A DNA stretch of 64,000 nucleotides, from the NCBI RefSeq assembly GCF_017355405.1, contig NZ_CP061178.1, positions 377,339 through 441,338 of the forward strand, given 5' to 3'. Numbering within the stretch: position 1 is the first letter of the stretch; each line of letters opens with the position of its first letter. The position numbers and the translations under genes are program-made. Below the pieces are notes generated by a model. That model was given only the letters and a program-made list of their open reading frames with translations. It made no database searches and was not told the origin of the DNA. Below, in pieces: positions 18,474 through 27,207 of this stretch. This DNA is from Roseomonas haemaphysalidis (GTDB taxonomy: Bacteria > Pseudomonadota > Alphaproteobacteria > Acetobacterales > Acetobacteraceae).

Positions 18474-18578
18474 GCTTGGTCCTGCTCCTCCCGATGGAGT
18501 CCCGGCGGCATTCGTTGCCGTCTCGGGCATCAGTGTGAAGCCGAACCGTTGCCTTGTCACCCGTTCCGTTGTTTGGAA

Positions 18579-19163
18579 CTACCGCAGCGCGGCGGCGAAG
18601 TCCGGGCGGTTCAGCACGCGGTCCACCGCCTCGTTCATGGTGCTGAGCGCGATGGCCCGCAGGTCGTCCAGCGAGCCGAACACGCCGGCCGTCAGCGTGA
18701 TGGCGCTGCCGCCCACCTGGTTGGCGCGCTCCTGCACCACCAGCACCGGCGGGCCGCCCGTCGCGGGGGCCAGGGAGACGCGGAACTCGACGGTCGCCTC
18801 ACGGCGCGACAGCTGGTCCGACTTGAACTGCAGCACCTCGACCGACAGGGCATAGCGCCCGGTGCCCTGGGCCAGCATGCCGCGGGCGGCCAGGCCGTCG
18901 GTGAATGCGGCGCGCACCACCTCGGTCACCGGTCGGTCGGCCTCCAGTCGCTTGATCGGGTTGCCGAAGCCGCCGCGGATGGTGCCGATCCAGTTGGCGT
19001 CCTCGCGCCCGTCCTCGCGGCGGTCGGTGACGGCGGCCACCGTCACCACCGGGCGGCCGACCGCGACGGGCGTGGCGGTCGCGGAATAGGGCATGCTGAC
19101 CTGGGTGGTGCCGCAGGCGGCGAGCCCCAGGCAAAGCAGGGAGGCGGCAAGCAGTCGGCGCAT
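18579..19163 (-). CDS. YajG-like lipoprotein
   Basis: 194 residues. Signal MRRLLAASLLCLGLAACG with lipobox LAAC places Cys17 as the lipidated residue. The remainder (VGRPVVTVAAVTDRREDGREDANWIGTIRGGFGNPIKRLEADRPVTEVVRAAFTDGLAARG, FKSDQLSRREATVEFRVSLAP, AGVFGSLDDLRAIALSTMNEAVDRVL) matches the general design of YajG/LptE-sized outer-membrane lipoproteins with an alpha/beta fold. It lies 18 bp after the halogenase-like gene in the same direction, so it is probably the last gene of the polyene operon, but its role there is unknown. Confidence 0.75.
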   Translation of the reverse strand: MRRLLAASLLCLGLAACGTTQVSMPYSATATPVAVGRPVVTVAAVTDRREDGREDANWIGTIRGGFGNPIKRLEADRPVTEVVRAAFTDGLAARGMLAQGTGRYALSVEVLQFKSDQLSRREATVEFRVSLAPATGGPPVLVVQERANQVGGSAITLTAGVFGSLDDLRAIALSTMNEAVDRVLNRPDFAAALR

Positions 19164-19181
19164 CGGGGCGGCTCCTCGGTG

Positions 19182-20501
19182 TCAGGCGGCGGTCGGGGTC
19201 TTGCGCAGCGTGCCGCCCCGCAGGCGGTAGCCCAGGCGGTGCGCCACGCTCAGCACGCCGTAGGTGGCCTTGAAGGCCAGCACGGGCAGCTGCCGGTTGG
19301 TGTTGGCGTGCACGTCCCCCGCCAACAGGCTCACCAGCCCGTCCCGCATGCGGAACCGGTTGGAGGGCTGCATGAACATGTCGCGCAGCACCGGCTGGTT
19401 GATGCGATAGATCAGCCACGACATGGAGCCGATGGCGCGCCGCACCTTGCGCTCGAAGGTGCGCATCGGCGCCGCGGCCTTGCGCGGGTCATCCAGCCAG
19501 GCATCCACCGCCTCTGCCCCCAGCTCGGCGCTCGCCATCGCCAGCATCACGCCGGACGAGAAGACGGGGTCGATGAAAGCGAAGGCGTCGCCCACCATCA
19601 GCCACCCGTCCCCCAGCATCTCCCTGGCGCGGTAGGAGTAGTTGCCGGTGGTGGTGACCTCGGACACCAGCTCCGCCCCGGCCATCCGGGCACGGATGGA
19701 GGGGCTGCGGTCCAGGCTGCTCAACAGGAACTCCGCCACGCCGCCCGAACGCGTCTTGAAGAATTCCGGCGTGGACACGATGCCGATGCTGGTCAGCCCG
19801 CCGGGCAGCGGGATCAGCCACGCCCAGCCCTGTTCCAGCAGGTGGATGGTGATGTTGCCTTCGTGGCATCCCTCGCAGGGGGTGACGCCGCGGAAGTGGC
19901 CGTACAAGGCGGCGGTGTTGTTGTCCGGGTTGCGCTGCTTGGCGCCCTGGCTGGTGGCCAGCAGCGTGTCGCGGCCCGAGGCATCCACCACGAAGCGCGC
20001 CAGCCAAGTGCGGGTGGCGCCGTCCGGCCCCCGCGCCGTGACGCGGGAGCCATGCACGGCGTCCAGCGCCACGTCCAGCACCCGCGTGCCTTCATGTGTC
20101 TCGACACCCTTGGCCGCCGCGTTGCGGAACAAGAGCTCGTCGAACTCCGCGCGCTTCACCTGATAGCTGTGGGTGTAGTTCTTGTTGATGCCGTCGGCGA
20201 AGGCGAAGGACACCTTCGCTCCGTGCTCGTCCGAAATAAAGGAGGCGCCGGGCTTGAACACGCCGAGCGCCCGCACCTGTTCCGCCACGCCCAGCTTCTC
20301 GAAGATGCGCAGGTTCTGCGGCAGCAGCGATTCGCCGATATGGAAGCGCGGATGCACCGCTTTTTCCACCATCACCACCTTGCGGCCGCGCGCCGCCAGC
20401 AGGGCGGCGGCCGTGGCGCCGGCGGGGCCACCGCCGATCACCAGCACGTCGCAGCGCTCGGCCAGGATGGCGGCCTCGGGGGTGGGGGCGTCCAGCGGCA
20501 T
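19182..20501 (-). CDS. Flavin-dependent halogenase-like FAD oxidoreductase of the polyene cluster
   Basis: 439 residues. Rossmann FAD motif GGGPAGAT at 23-30, then HPRFHIGESLLPQNL, Lys82 in VFKPGASF (at the spot where tryptophan halogenases keep the catalytic lysine), the GWAWLIP motif at 224-230 that matches the halogenase GWxWxIP signature, and GDAFAFIDPVFSSGVMLAM near 300. Family members either halogenate aryl groups or oxidise reduced chains. Xanthomonadin-type aryl polyenes are brominated, so a halogenating role on the polyene head is a sensible hypothesis. It is separated from fabG by one opposite-strand gene. Confidence 0.8.
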   Translation of the reverse strand: MPLDAPTPEAAILAERCDVLVIGGGPAGATAAALLAARGRKVVMVEKAVHPRFHIGESLLPQNLRIFEKLGVAEQVRALGVFKPGASFISDEHGAKVSFAFADGINKNYTHSYQVKRAEFDELLFRNAAAKGVETHEGTRVLDVALDAVHGSRVTARGPDGATRTWLARFVVDASGRDTLLATSQGAKQRNPDNNTAALYGHFRGVTPCEGCHEGNITIHLLEQGWAWLIPLPGGLTSIGIVSTPEFFKTRSGGVAEFLLSSLDRSPSIRARMAGAELVSEVTTTGNYSYRAREMLGDGWLMVGDAFAFIDPVFSSGVMLAMASAELGAEAVDAWLDDPRKAAAPMRTFERKVRRAIGSMSWLIYRINQPVLRDMFMQPSNRFRMRDGLVSLLAGDVHANTNRQLPVLAFKATYGVLSVAHRLGYRLRGGTLRKTPTAA

Positions 20502-20724
20502 CGGTTCCTCTCCCAGAACGATGCCGCCGTTTTAACGAAGGGAAGGCCCGCTCGGCAACCCGCGCGGGCCACCGGGGCAGGTGCCGGTCGCCGCCCGTCA
20601 AGGCGGGTGCCCCGGCCGGCATGGCCGATTTGCAACGTGCCTTGCCAAGCTGCGGCGGCCCGCCGGTGCAACGGCACCCGCCGCGCGGGTGTTCCCCCCG
20701 CAGCACCGGAGCCGGAAACACGCC

Positions 20725-21168
20725 ATGCAATGGGTCCTGGTCGCCTTCGCCTTCGGGGCGGGCATCCTCAACACCGTCCAGAGCGGCAGCAACACCACCT
20801 TGCGGAAAGGTCTGGAGCAACCGTTGTGGAGTGTCGTGGTGGTCTTCGCCGTGGCGCTGGCCACGGCGCTGCTGGCCGCCGTGGTCAGCGGGCAGAAGCT
20901 GCCGCCGGGCGCCGGCGTCGCCGCGGTGCCCTGGTGGGGCTGGGTTGGCGGCGTGCTGGGCGCGATCTACGTCTTCAGCATGATGCTGATGGCGGAGAAG
21001 CTGGGGGCGGCGGTCTTCATGGGCCTGACGGTCACCGCCGCCGTCATCACCTCGCTGGTGATGGACCATTACGGGCTGCTGGGGTTCGAGGTCCGCGCCG
21101 CCGGCCTGGGCCGGGTGATTGGCGGGCTGCTGATGGTCGCGGGGCTCGGGCTGATCGCCTGGTTCTAG
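20725..21168 (+). CDS. DMT family (YdcZ-like) small transporter
   Basis: 147 residues with four or five hydrophobic helices. GAGILNTVQSGSNTTLRKGLEQPLWSVVVVFAVALATALLAA and GVLGAIYVFSMMLMAEKLGAAVFMGLTVTAAVITSLVMDHYGLLGFE are the characteristic repeats of the YdcZ/DUF606 half-size drug/metabolite transporters, which pair to form a complete exporter. It is the only plus-strand gene inside the minus-strand polyene operon and ends in a CTAG shared with the fabG stop, so it may be an insertion. The upstream 223 bp hold no recognised gene. Confidence 0.8.
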   Translation: MQWVLVAFAFGAGILNTVQSGSNTTLRKGLEQPLWSVVVVFAVALATALLAAVVSGQKLPPGAGVAAVPWWGWVGGVLGAIYVFSMMLMAEKLGAAVFMGLTVTAAVITSLVMDHYGLLGFEVRAAGLGRVIGGLLMVAGLGLIAWF

Positions 21169-21884
21169 GCCATGCCGCCGTTGATCGAGATGGTCTGGCC
21201 GCTGATGTAGGCAGCGCGGTCGGAAGCCAGGAAGGCCACCAATTCCGCCACCTCCTCCGGCTTGCCGGCGCGCTTGGCGGGCACCATGCGGCTGATCTGC
21301 TCGCGCGTCATGACGGCCTCCACCGCCGGGCTCTCGATCACCCCCGGCGCCACCACGTTGGCCGTCACCCCGCGCGACGCGCATTCCATGGAGATCGACC
21401 GCACCGCCCCCGACAGACCCGCCTTGGCCGCCGCGTAGTTGGCCTGCCCCCGGTTGCCCATGATCGCGGACACGGAGGAGATGGCGACCACCCGCCCCCA
21501 GCGGGTGCCGATCATCGGCAGCAGCAGCGGCTGCGCCACGTGGAAGAAGCCGTTCAGCGAGACGTCGATCACGCCATGCCACTGCTTGGCGCTCATGCCG
21601 GCCATGGGCGCGTCGTCATGCGTGCCGGCGTTGTGCACCAGCACCTGGATGGGGCCGGATTCCAGCAGGGCATTCATCGCCGCATCGCAAATGGCGGCGT
21701 CCGTGACATCGAAGCTGACGGCCTCGGCGCTGCGGCCCGCCTCGCGCAGCGCATGCGCCTCGGCCTGCGCGCCGGCGATGTTGCGGTGGGCGTGCAGGAT
21801 GACGTGCAGCCCCTCGGCAGCCAGCCTGCGGGCGATGGCGGTGCCGATCGGGCTGCCGCCGCCGGTGACCAGGGCGCGCTTCAT
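21165..21884 (-). CDS. 3-oxoacyl-ACP reductase (FabG/ApeQ-like)
   Basis: 239 residues of the short-chain dehydrogenase family: cofactor motif TGGGSPIGTAIA near residues 7-18, VLVHNAG, catalytic Ser in VVAISSVSAIMGNRGQANYAAAKAG (YxxxK present), and the C-terminal YISGQTISINGGMA of FabG enzymes. NADPH-dependent reduction of 3-oxoacyl-ACP to 3-hydroxyacyl-ACP. In aryl polyene assembly the corresponding enzyme is the ketoreductase acting in every extension round. The start overlaps the dehydratase stop (ATGA). Confidence 0.9.
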   Translation of the reverse strand: MKRALVTGGGSPIGTAIARRLAAEGLHVILHAHRNIAGAQAEAHALREAGRSAEAVSFDVTDAAICDAAMNALLESGPIQVLVHNAGTHDDAPMAGMSAKQWHGVIDVSLNGFFHVAQPLLLPMIGTRWGRVVAISSVSAIMGNRGQANYAAAKAGLSGAVRSISMECASRGVTANVVAPGVIESPAVEAVMTREQISRMVPAKRAGKPEEVAELVAFLASDRAAYISGQTISINGGMA

Positions 21885-22318
21885 GCGGAATGCTCCGGAA
21901 TGATGATCGCCGCCTGCCCGGCCAGCAGCACGCGCCCCCCGGCGGCGACGGAAAAGCTGTAAACAAAGGAGCGCGCTTCCCGCGCCAGCGCCGTGGCCTC
22001 CACCAGCAGGTCCTCGGCCACGTCGTCCAGCCGCGTGGCCGCCAGCGACAGGTTGCGCAGGCTGGCCAGAAAGCCGGCGGGCTGCGGCTGCCCCTCGCCG
22101 CCGGTCAGGGCGCCATGCACCGCCATGGCCTGCAAGGCGTATTCCACGCCGCAGACCGCCGGCAGCAGCCCGTCCCGCCGCAACGGGTTGGCCACGTTCC
22201 GGTGGCCCGTGGCGGCGGCGCGGATGCTGTCGGCATCCCAGCCCGTCACGCGGTCCAGCAGGCACATGCTGCCGGCATGTGGCACCAGGGCGGCGATGCC
22301 GGCGTGGTCGATCAGCAC
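21881..22318 (-). CDS. Hotdog-fold 3-hydroxyacyl-ACP dehydratase (ApeP-like)
   Basis: 145 residues beginning with a GTG start. IAALVPHAGSMCLLDRVTGWDADSIRAAATGH carries the catalytic His of FabZ-like dehydratases (PHAG), and LPAVCGVEYALQAMAVHGAL corresponds to the second active-site helix with the acidic residue (VEY). It removes water from 3-hydroxyacyl-ACP to give the trans-enoyl product; because no enoyl reductase is encoded nearby, double bonds would accumulate as conjugated polyene. It lies between the chain-length factor and fabG with overlaps on both sides. Confidence 0.82.
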   Translation of the reverse strand: MLIDHAGIAALVPHAGSMCLLDRVTGWDADSIRAAATGHRNVANPLRRDGLLPAVCGVEYALQAMAVHGALTGGEGQPQPAGFLASLRNLSLAATRLDDVAEDLLVEATALAREARSFVYSFSVAAGGRVLLAGQAAIIIPEHSA

Positions 22319-23106
22319 GGCGCGACCTCGATGCTCACATGCCCTTCGTCCAACAGGGGTTGGACGATCGTGGCGGGCTTTCCGGCGGCCAGCGCCGCCA
22401 GCACCGGCAGGGCGCGCGCGGCCGGGTTGGCGGCGCCCAGCGCATTCCAGGGGGAAGGCGTTTCCGCCGCCGCGCCGGCCTGATGGCGCACGGTCAGCAT
22501 CCCGCGCGTGCCGGCCACCGGCTCCGGCGTCAGCACGCAGGCCATGGCAAAGGGAAAGTCCACCTGGTGCAGCGGCCCCAGCGGCCCGGCCAGCGGCGCG
22601 TCATAGGCGCAGAACAGCACGGACACGCCTCGCCCGGCCACCTGCGCCGCCGCCTGCAGCAGGCCGAGCGGAAAGCTGTCCTGATGACAACCGAGGCTGA
22701 TGGAGGGCTGCGTGGAATGCGCGCCGATGCCCCAGTACCCGGCGGCGGCGTTGTGCACCGAGTTGTGGAACTGCGTGGGCGAGACCTCGCCATCCTCGGC
22801 CGCCAAGCTGTCCAGGATGGCGCCGACCACCGCGCCGTCGCCGTTGGAGCTGCTGAACACCGTTTCTACCCTGTCCGGCGCCACGCCGGCGGCCTGCACC
22901 GCCGCGCCGGCGGCGGCCAGCGCCAGGCGCACCACCAGGCTGGTGCGGCGGCGTTCGGTCGGCGCCAGCAGGGCGGGCGGCGGGATCACCGGGGCCGCGT
23001 CTTGCCAAGACTGGCGCCCGGCCAGCACCGGCTCGGCGTCCGCCCAGCTCGGCAGTCCCGGGCCGAGCAGCGCCAGCCCGCCCACGAAGCAGCGCGCGCC
23101 GCTCAC
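22312..23106 (-). CDS. Beta-ketoacyl synthase-like chain length factor (ApeC-like)
   Basis: 264 residues, about the length of a single short ketosynthase-related domain (Ketoacyl-synt_2 type). VETVFSSSNGDGAVVGAILDSLA occupies the place of the nucleophile elbow but no Cys is present, FHNSVHNAAAGYWGIGAHSTQPSISLG follows, and the C-terminus is QPLLDEGHVSIEVAP. Such proteins are inactive partners that bind the ketosynthase and set chain length (ApeO-ApeC heterodimer in studied systems). The GTG start overlaps the ketosynthase stop by four bases (GTGA), consistent with stoichiometric synthesis. Confidence 0.82.
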   Translation of the reverse strand: MSGARCFVGGLALLGPGLPSWADAEPVLAGRQSWQDAAPVIPPPALLAPTERRRTSLVVRLALAAAGAAVQAAGVAPDRVETVFSSSNGDGAVVGAILDSLAAEDGEVSPTQFHNSVHNAAAGYWGIGAHSTQPSISLGCHQDSFPLGLLQAAAQVAGRGVSVLFCAYDAPLAGPLGPLHQVDFPFAMACVLTPEPVAGTRGMLTVRHQAGAAAETPSPWNALGAANPAARALPVLAALAAGKPATIVQPLLDEGHVSIEVAPC

Positions 23107-24305
23107 GCGCCCAGCACCAGGCTGCAGTTGCTGCCGCCGAAGCCGAAGGAGTTGCTCAGCACACGCCGCACCGGCAAGGCGCGGTTGGCGGTCGCGACAT
23201 CGGCGCGGAACTCCGGGTCCACGGTTTCGACACCCAGGCACCCCGGCACCAGCCCGTCCTCCATGCAGATCAAGGCAATGACGACTTCCAGCGCTCCGGA
23301 AGCACCCAGCGTGTGGCCCGTGAAACCCTTGGTGGAGGAACACGGCACCGTGGCGCCGAACAGGTGAAACACCGCGCGGTCCTCCATGGCGTCGTTGGCG
23401 CGGGTGCCGGTGCCGTGCAGGTTGATGTAGTCGATGTCCTCCGGCGCCAGCCCCGCGGCCAGCAGCGCGGCGCGCATGGCGGACACGGCGCCGAGCCCAT
23501 CCGGATGCGGCGAGGACATGTGGTGCCCGTCGCTGCTGGCGCCGGCGCCCAGCAGCCGCGCCGTGCCGGGCGGCGCGTCCGCCACCCGCGTCAGCAGCGC
23601 GAAGCCAGCGGCCTCGCCCACCGTGATGCCGTCGCGGTCCGCGCTGCAGGGCCGCGTCGGGCCGGGGGCGAGCAGGGCCAGGGAGCCGAAGCCTTCCACC
23701 GTCATGCGGCACAGCGTGTCCACGCCGCCGACCAGCGCCGCGTCGCACAGCCCGGCACGGATCATCGTCGCCGCTTCCAGAAAGGCACGGGCGCCGGAGG
23801 TGCAGGCGGTGGAAATGGTCAGCGCCGGGCCGGACAGCCCGAGGCGCGCCCGCAGATAGCGCGGCAGCGAAAACAGGTCATGTGTGGCGGCGAAGTCGAA
23901 ATCCCCCGGCAGCGCTTCCTGCCCCTCGGGGCGGCGGCGATAAGCGGCCTCGGTTTCGGCGATGCCCGAGGTGCTGGTGCCCATGACAATGGCGATGCGC
24001 GCCGCGCCAAAGCGCGCGCGGGCCTGCTCGATGGCCGCGAGAAAGCCGTCCTGCCGCAGGGCCAGCTCCGCCAGCCGGTTGTTGCGGCAGTCGAAGCGCG
24101 CGAGCCCCTCCGGCAACGCCACTCCGTCCACCCCCGGCACGCGGCCGGTGAAGGGGGCGGGGCGGTCTTCCGGCGGGGCGGCGCTGATGCCGCCGCGCCG
24201 GGCGTGCAGCGCGGCGCGGGTGGCGGCAATGCCCGTGCCCATGGCGCTGGTGGCGGTGCAGGCGGCGATGGCGAGCGGCGTGAAGGCTTCGGTCATGTGG
24301 GGCAT
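23103..24305 (-). CDS. Beta-ketoacyl-ACP synthase (ApeO-like)
   Basis: 400 residues of FabF type. Catalytic Cys168 in ISTACTSGA, His in NLHGTGTRANDAMED and His in STKGFTGHTLGASGALE complete the Cys-His-His triad, and the end LSNSFGFGGSNCSLVLG is the glycine-rich family close. It performs decarboxylative condensation of malonyl-ACP with the growing chain. I use the ATG at 24305, which overlaps the exporter gene (TGATG on the minus strand); an internal ATG at 24296 is possible. Only one catalytically complete ketosynthase is visible in the cluster. Confidence 0.92.
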   Translation of the reverse strand: MPHMTEAFTPLAIAACTATSAMGTGIAATRAALHARRGGISAAPPEDRPAPFTGRVPGVDGVALPEGLARFDCRNNRLAELALRQDGFLAAIEQARARFGAARIAIVMGTSTSGIAETEAAYRRRPEGQEALPGDFDFAATHDLFSLPRYLRARLGLSGPALTISTACTSGARAFLEAATMIRAGLCDAALVGGVDTLCRMTVEGFGSLALLAPGPTRPCSADRDGITVGEAAGFALLTRVADAPPGTARLLGAGASSDGHHMSSPHPDGLGAVSAMRAALLAAGLAPEDIDYINLHGTGTRANDAMEDRAVFHLFGATVPCSSTKGFTGHTLGASGALEVVIALICMEDGLVPGCLGVETVDPEFRADVATANRALPVRRVLSNSFGFGGSNCSLVLGA

Positions 24306-26650
24306 CAGGTGGGGGTGTCCGGGGCGGCCGCAACGGTGTCGCCGGCCCGGGGGCGGGGGGCCAGCGACAGCGCGAGCAGAAAGGCGGCGACCACGCCGAT
24401 GGCCACCGTCAGCCCGATGCCGCGCATCACCGGCGTGGCGCAGAAGGCTAGCAGCCCGAAGGTCAGCAGCGTGGTCATGGTGCAGTTGAACACGGCGCCC
24501 AGGGTTTGCTGCGCCTCGCGCGCATGCTGGCGCGCGGCGGTGCCGAGAAACAGGGCGTAGTCCATGCCCACCCCGGCCGCCAGCAGCAGAGCCGCCAAAT
24601 GAAACGGCGTCAGCCGCAGCTGCAGCAGCGTCAGCACCGCCACCACCACCACCAGCGCGCCCGCGATCGGCGCGGCCGTCCAAAGCGCCGCCCCCGGCCC
24701 GCGCCGCAGCCCGAAGGCCAGCAGCACCAGCACCCCCAGCCCGCCGACGGCACACCACAGCAGCGCCTGCCGCGTTGCCTCGGTCACCACGCCGGTCGTC
24801 TCGGCCTTTACGTCCACCCACAGGATGGCGGGATCGCGCAGCCCGTCCAGCGCGAGGCGCAGCGCGGCGTCGTCCTTCAAGCCCTGCGGGATCACCAGCC
24901 CCCGCCACCCGTCCGGCCCGGACGACAGCAACGGCCCCAGCCGCGCCGCCAGGGTCGGCAGTCGTGGCAGGTCGGCGACCGTCAGGGGTGGCAACGCACG
25001 GCTCGCCGCCACGGCCAGCAGAAAGCGGTCAAAGGCCGCCGGGCGGAACGGCAGCCCCTCGGCGGCGACGGTCAGATTGGCGCGCAGGGTCGCGTCGTCC
25101 GGCAATGCCGCCTGGCGGGCGCGCTGGGTGGCGGCAGGCGGCAGAAAGCGCGCCGGGCTGTCGAAGCCGGCCAACGTGCCGGCCGACACCAGCGGCGCCA
25201 GCGCCCGCTGCACCGCCTCCGCCTTTTGCAGGACCGCGTCGGCATCCGGCGCCGTGATCGCGATCAGCCCGCGCACGTCGGGGGCGCCGAGCTGGGCGCG
25301 CAGCTCTTCGTCCAGCCGCAGCTGCGCGGCGGGCACGGGGCTCAGGCGGGCGAGGTCGTCTTCCCAGTGCGGGCCACCCAGCGCCAGCAGCACCACGCCG
25401 GCCAGCGGCACCGCCAGGGCGATGGCGCGGCGGCCGCGCAGCCATTCCAGCCCGCGCGAAAACGGCGCCGGCAGCGGGCGCGGCCGGATGGCGGCACCCG
25501 GCAGCAGCCGCGGCAGCACCCACAGCGTCACCGCCACGCCGACCAGCAGCCCTGCCGCGCCGAACAGCCCCAGTTGCTGCAGGATGGGAAAGCCCGAGGC
25601 CACCATGCCCGTCAGCCCCAATGCCGCGGCGGCGGCGGCGAGCAGCAGCGTCGGGCGGATGCGCCGGGCCGTAGCCGCCAGCGCCTCCCCCTCGCCGCGC
25701 TGCGTCACCAGCAGCAGCGGGTAATCCACCACCACGCCCAGCATGCACATGCCAAAGCCCAGCGCCGCGCCATGCACCGCGCCGAACACCAGCCCCACCG
25801 CCGCCATGCCCGCCAGCGTGCCCGCCGCCAGCGGCACAGCCACGGCGAACAGCATCAGCACGGAGCGGTAGCGCAGCCACAGAAAGCCCAGGATCAGCAG
25901 GCCGGACAGCAGCGAGATCATTTCCACGTCGGCGCGGATCGCCGCCGCCGCCTCGGCGCCGAACACGCCGGGGCCGCTGAGCAGCAGCCGCGCGCCGCCC
26001 GGCGTGCTGGAAGCGAAGGCGGCGCGAAAGGCTTCCACCGCCGCCGCCTGCGCCGCCGTGTCCAGCCCCGAGGCGTTGCTGCGCGCCACGATCAGCGCGC
26101 GGGGATGCTCCGCGTCGTCGGCGAACCAGGCGCCGGCGGCCATGCGCACGCGGCTTTGCCCCAGCCAGCCGCGCAGCAGGTCGAAAAAGGCGCCCGGCGG
26201 GTCCGCGAAGCCGAACTGCGCCAGCAGCGGCGAGGCGGAGGACCGCAGCCCTTCCAGCAGCGCGCCGAGCTTGGCGCGCAGGGTGGCGGCATCGAAGGCC
26301 GCCGGGGCCAGCAGGTAGCGGTGGGCGAAGATCAGGTCCCGCTCCGCTTCCGAAAGGTCGAACGCCCCGTTGCCGACGAAGCTGAAGCGGCCGGACTGGC
26401 GCAAGGCATCGCCCACCGCGCGGCTGATGCGCGCCAGCTCCGGCTCCGGCGCGCCCTCGATGCCCGCCAGCAGCAGCGTGGTGGCGGCGCCGGAACGCAG
26501 CTCGCGCAGCAGGAATTCCGCGGCAGGGGTGCGGCCGGGGGGCAGCAGGTCCGTCATCTCGGCACGGATCGGCACGGCGCGGAACAGCGCCAGCCCCACC
26601 AGCGCCAGCAGCAGCAGGGCCGCCAGCACGCGGAACGCGGCGGTCCTCAC
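24305..26650 (-). CDS. MMPL/RND family exporter of the polyene cluster
   Basis: 781 residues with two repeats, each a membrane helix, a periplasmic loop and a five- to six-helix bundle: early PIRAEMTDLLPPGRTPAAEF, GFLWLRYRSVLMLFAVAVPLAAGTLAG, GFGMCMLGVVVDYPLLLVTQRGEGE in the first half, and LAALLLAAGVGMDYALFLGTAARQH with CTMTTLLTFGLLAFC in the second. This is the exporter type found in aryl polyene and xanthomonadin clusters, thought to move the lipid product from the inner membrane. It overlaps the LolA-like gene upstream and the ketosynthase downstream. Confidence 0.88.
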   Translation of the reverse strand: MRTAAFRVLAALLLLALVGLALFRAVPIRAEMTDLLPPGRTPAAEFLLRELRSGAATTLLLAGIEGAPEPELARISRAVGDALRQSGRFSFVGNGAFDLSEAERDLIFAHRYLLAPAAFDAATLRAKLGALLEGLRSSASPLLAQFGFADPPGAFFDLLRGWLGQSRVRMAAGAWFADDAEHPRALIVARSNASGLDTAAQAAAVEAFRAAFASSTPGGARLLLSGPGVFGAEAAAAIRADVEMISLLSGLLILGFLWLRYRSVLMLFAVAVPLAAGTLAGMAAVGLVFGAVHGAALGFGMCMLGVVVDYPLLLVTQRGEGEALAATARRIRPTLLLAAAAAALGLTGMVASGFPILQQLGLFGAAGLLVGVAVTLWVLPRLLPGAAIRPRPLPAPFSRGLEWLRGRRAIALAVPLAGVVLLALGGPHWEDDLARLSPVPAAQLRLDEELRAQLGAPDVRGLIAITAPDADAVLQKAEAVQRALAPLVSAGTLAGFDSPARFLPPAATQRARQAALPDDATLRANLTVAAEGLPFRPAAFDRFLLAVAASRALPPLTVADLPRLPTLAARLGPLLSSGPDGWRGLVIPQGLKDDAALRLALDGLRDPAILWVDVKAETTGVVTEATRQALLWCAVGGLGVLVLLAFGLRRGPGAALWTAAPIAGALVVVVAVLTLLQLRLTPFHLAALLLAAGVGMDYALFLGTAARQHAREAQQTLGAVFNCTMTTLLTFGLLAFCATPVMRGIGLTVAIGVVAAFLLALSLAPRPRAGDTVAAAPDTPT

Positions 26651-27207
26651 GGCGCGGGGGTGATCTTCAGGCGGGTGATGCCGTCGTTGCCACGGGTTTC
26701 CACCTGCCGCACCTGGCCGCCGGTGCCGTAGATGTCCACCTGCTGCAGCACGGCGCGGATGCGGATGGACAGGGGCGTCATCACCATGTGCCAGCCCTCG
26801 CCTTCCGGCGAGAAGGACAGATCGTAGTAGCGCCGCAGGGTCGCCGCATCGCCCGCCAGGGTGGCGCGGATCGCCTCGATGAAGGGGCGGATCTCGGGCG
26901 ACTGGTCCAGGCTCAGCTCCTGGCGGATGTTCTGCGCCGGGCGAGCCAGCAGCAGCCGGTCGCCTTCCACGCGCAGGGTTTCCTCCGCCGGCCAGGTGGT
27001 GTGCTTTTCCAGCCGGTCGGGCGCCTGCCAGGACAGCGTGCCGGTGGACGGCAGCGGGCTGCTCAGCTCGGGGATCGACTTTTCCTCGCTGAAGGTGGCG
27101 CGGCTGCTCGGCGTCGCGGCCAGGGCGCGCATGGTGCCTTCCAGCGTCGCCTGCGCCAGGGCGGGCGTGGCGAGTGCGAGCAGCATGGCCGTCAGCAGGG
27201 CTTTCAT
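26647..27207 (-). CDS. LolA-like outer-membrane lipid carrier
   Basis: 186 residues: signal peptide KALLTAMLLALATPALAQA, then RATFSEEKSIPELSSPLPSTGTLSWQAPDRLEKHTTWPAEETLRVEGDRLLLARP, in the order of the LolA/LolB half-barrel (hydrophobic groove for an acyl chain). Aryl polyene clusters carry a LolA-related protein that probably shuttles the polyene lipid through the periplasm. Start overlaps the acyltransferase stop (ATGA) and stop overlaps the MMPL exporter start, so carrier and exporter are made together. Confidence 0.85.
   Translation of the reverse strand: MKALLTAMLLALATPALAQATLEGTMRALAATPSSRATFSEEKSIPELSSPLPSTGTLSWQAPDRLEKHTTWPAEETLRVEGDRLLLARPAQNIRQELSLDQSPEIRPFIEAIRATLAGDAATLRRYYDLSFSPEGEGWHMVMTPLSIRIRAVLQQVDIYGTGGQVRQVETRGNDGITRLKITPAP

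Noticed and set aside
17478..21962. 1494-residue plus-strand open frame
   Set aside because: It runs opposite to dctP, the lipoprotein, halogenase-like and fabG genes and has no recognisable domain; the minus-strand genes have clear motifs.
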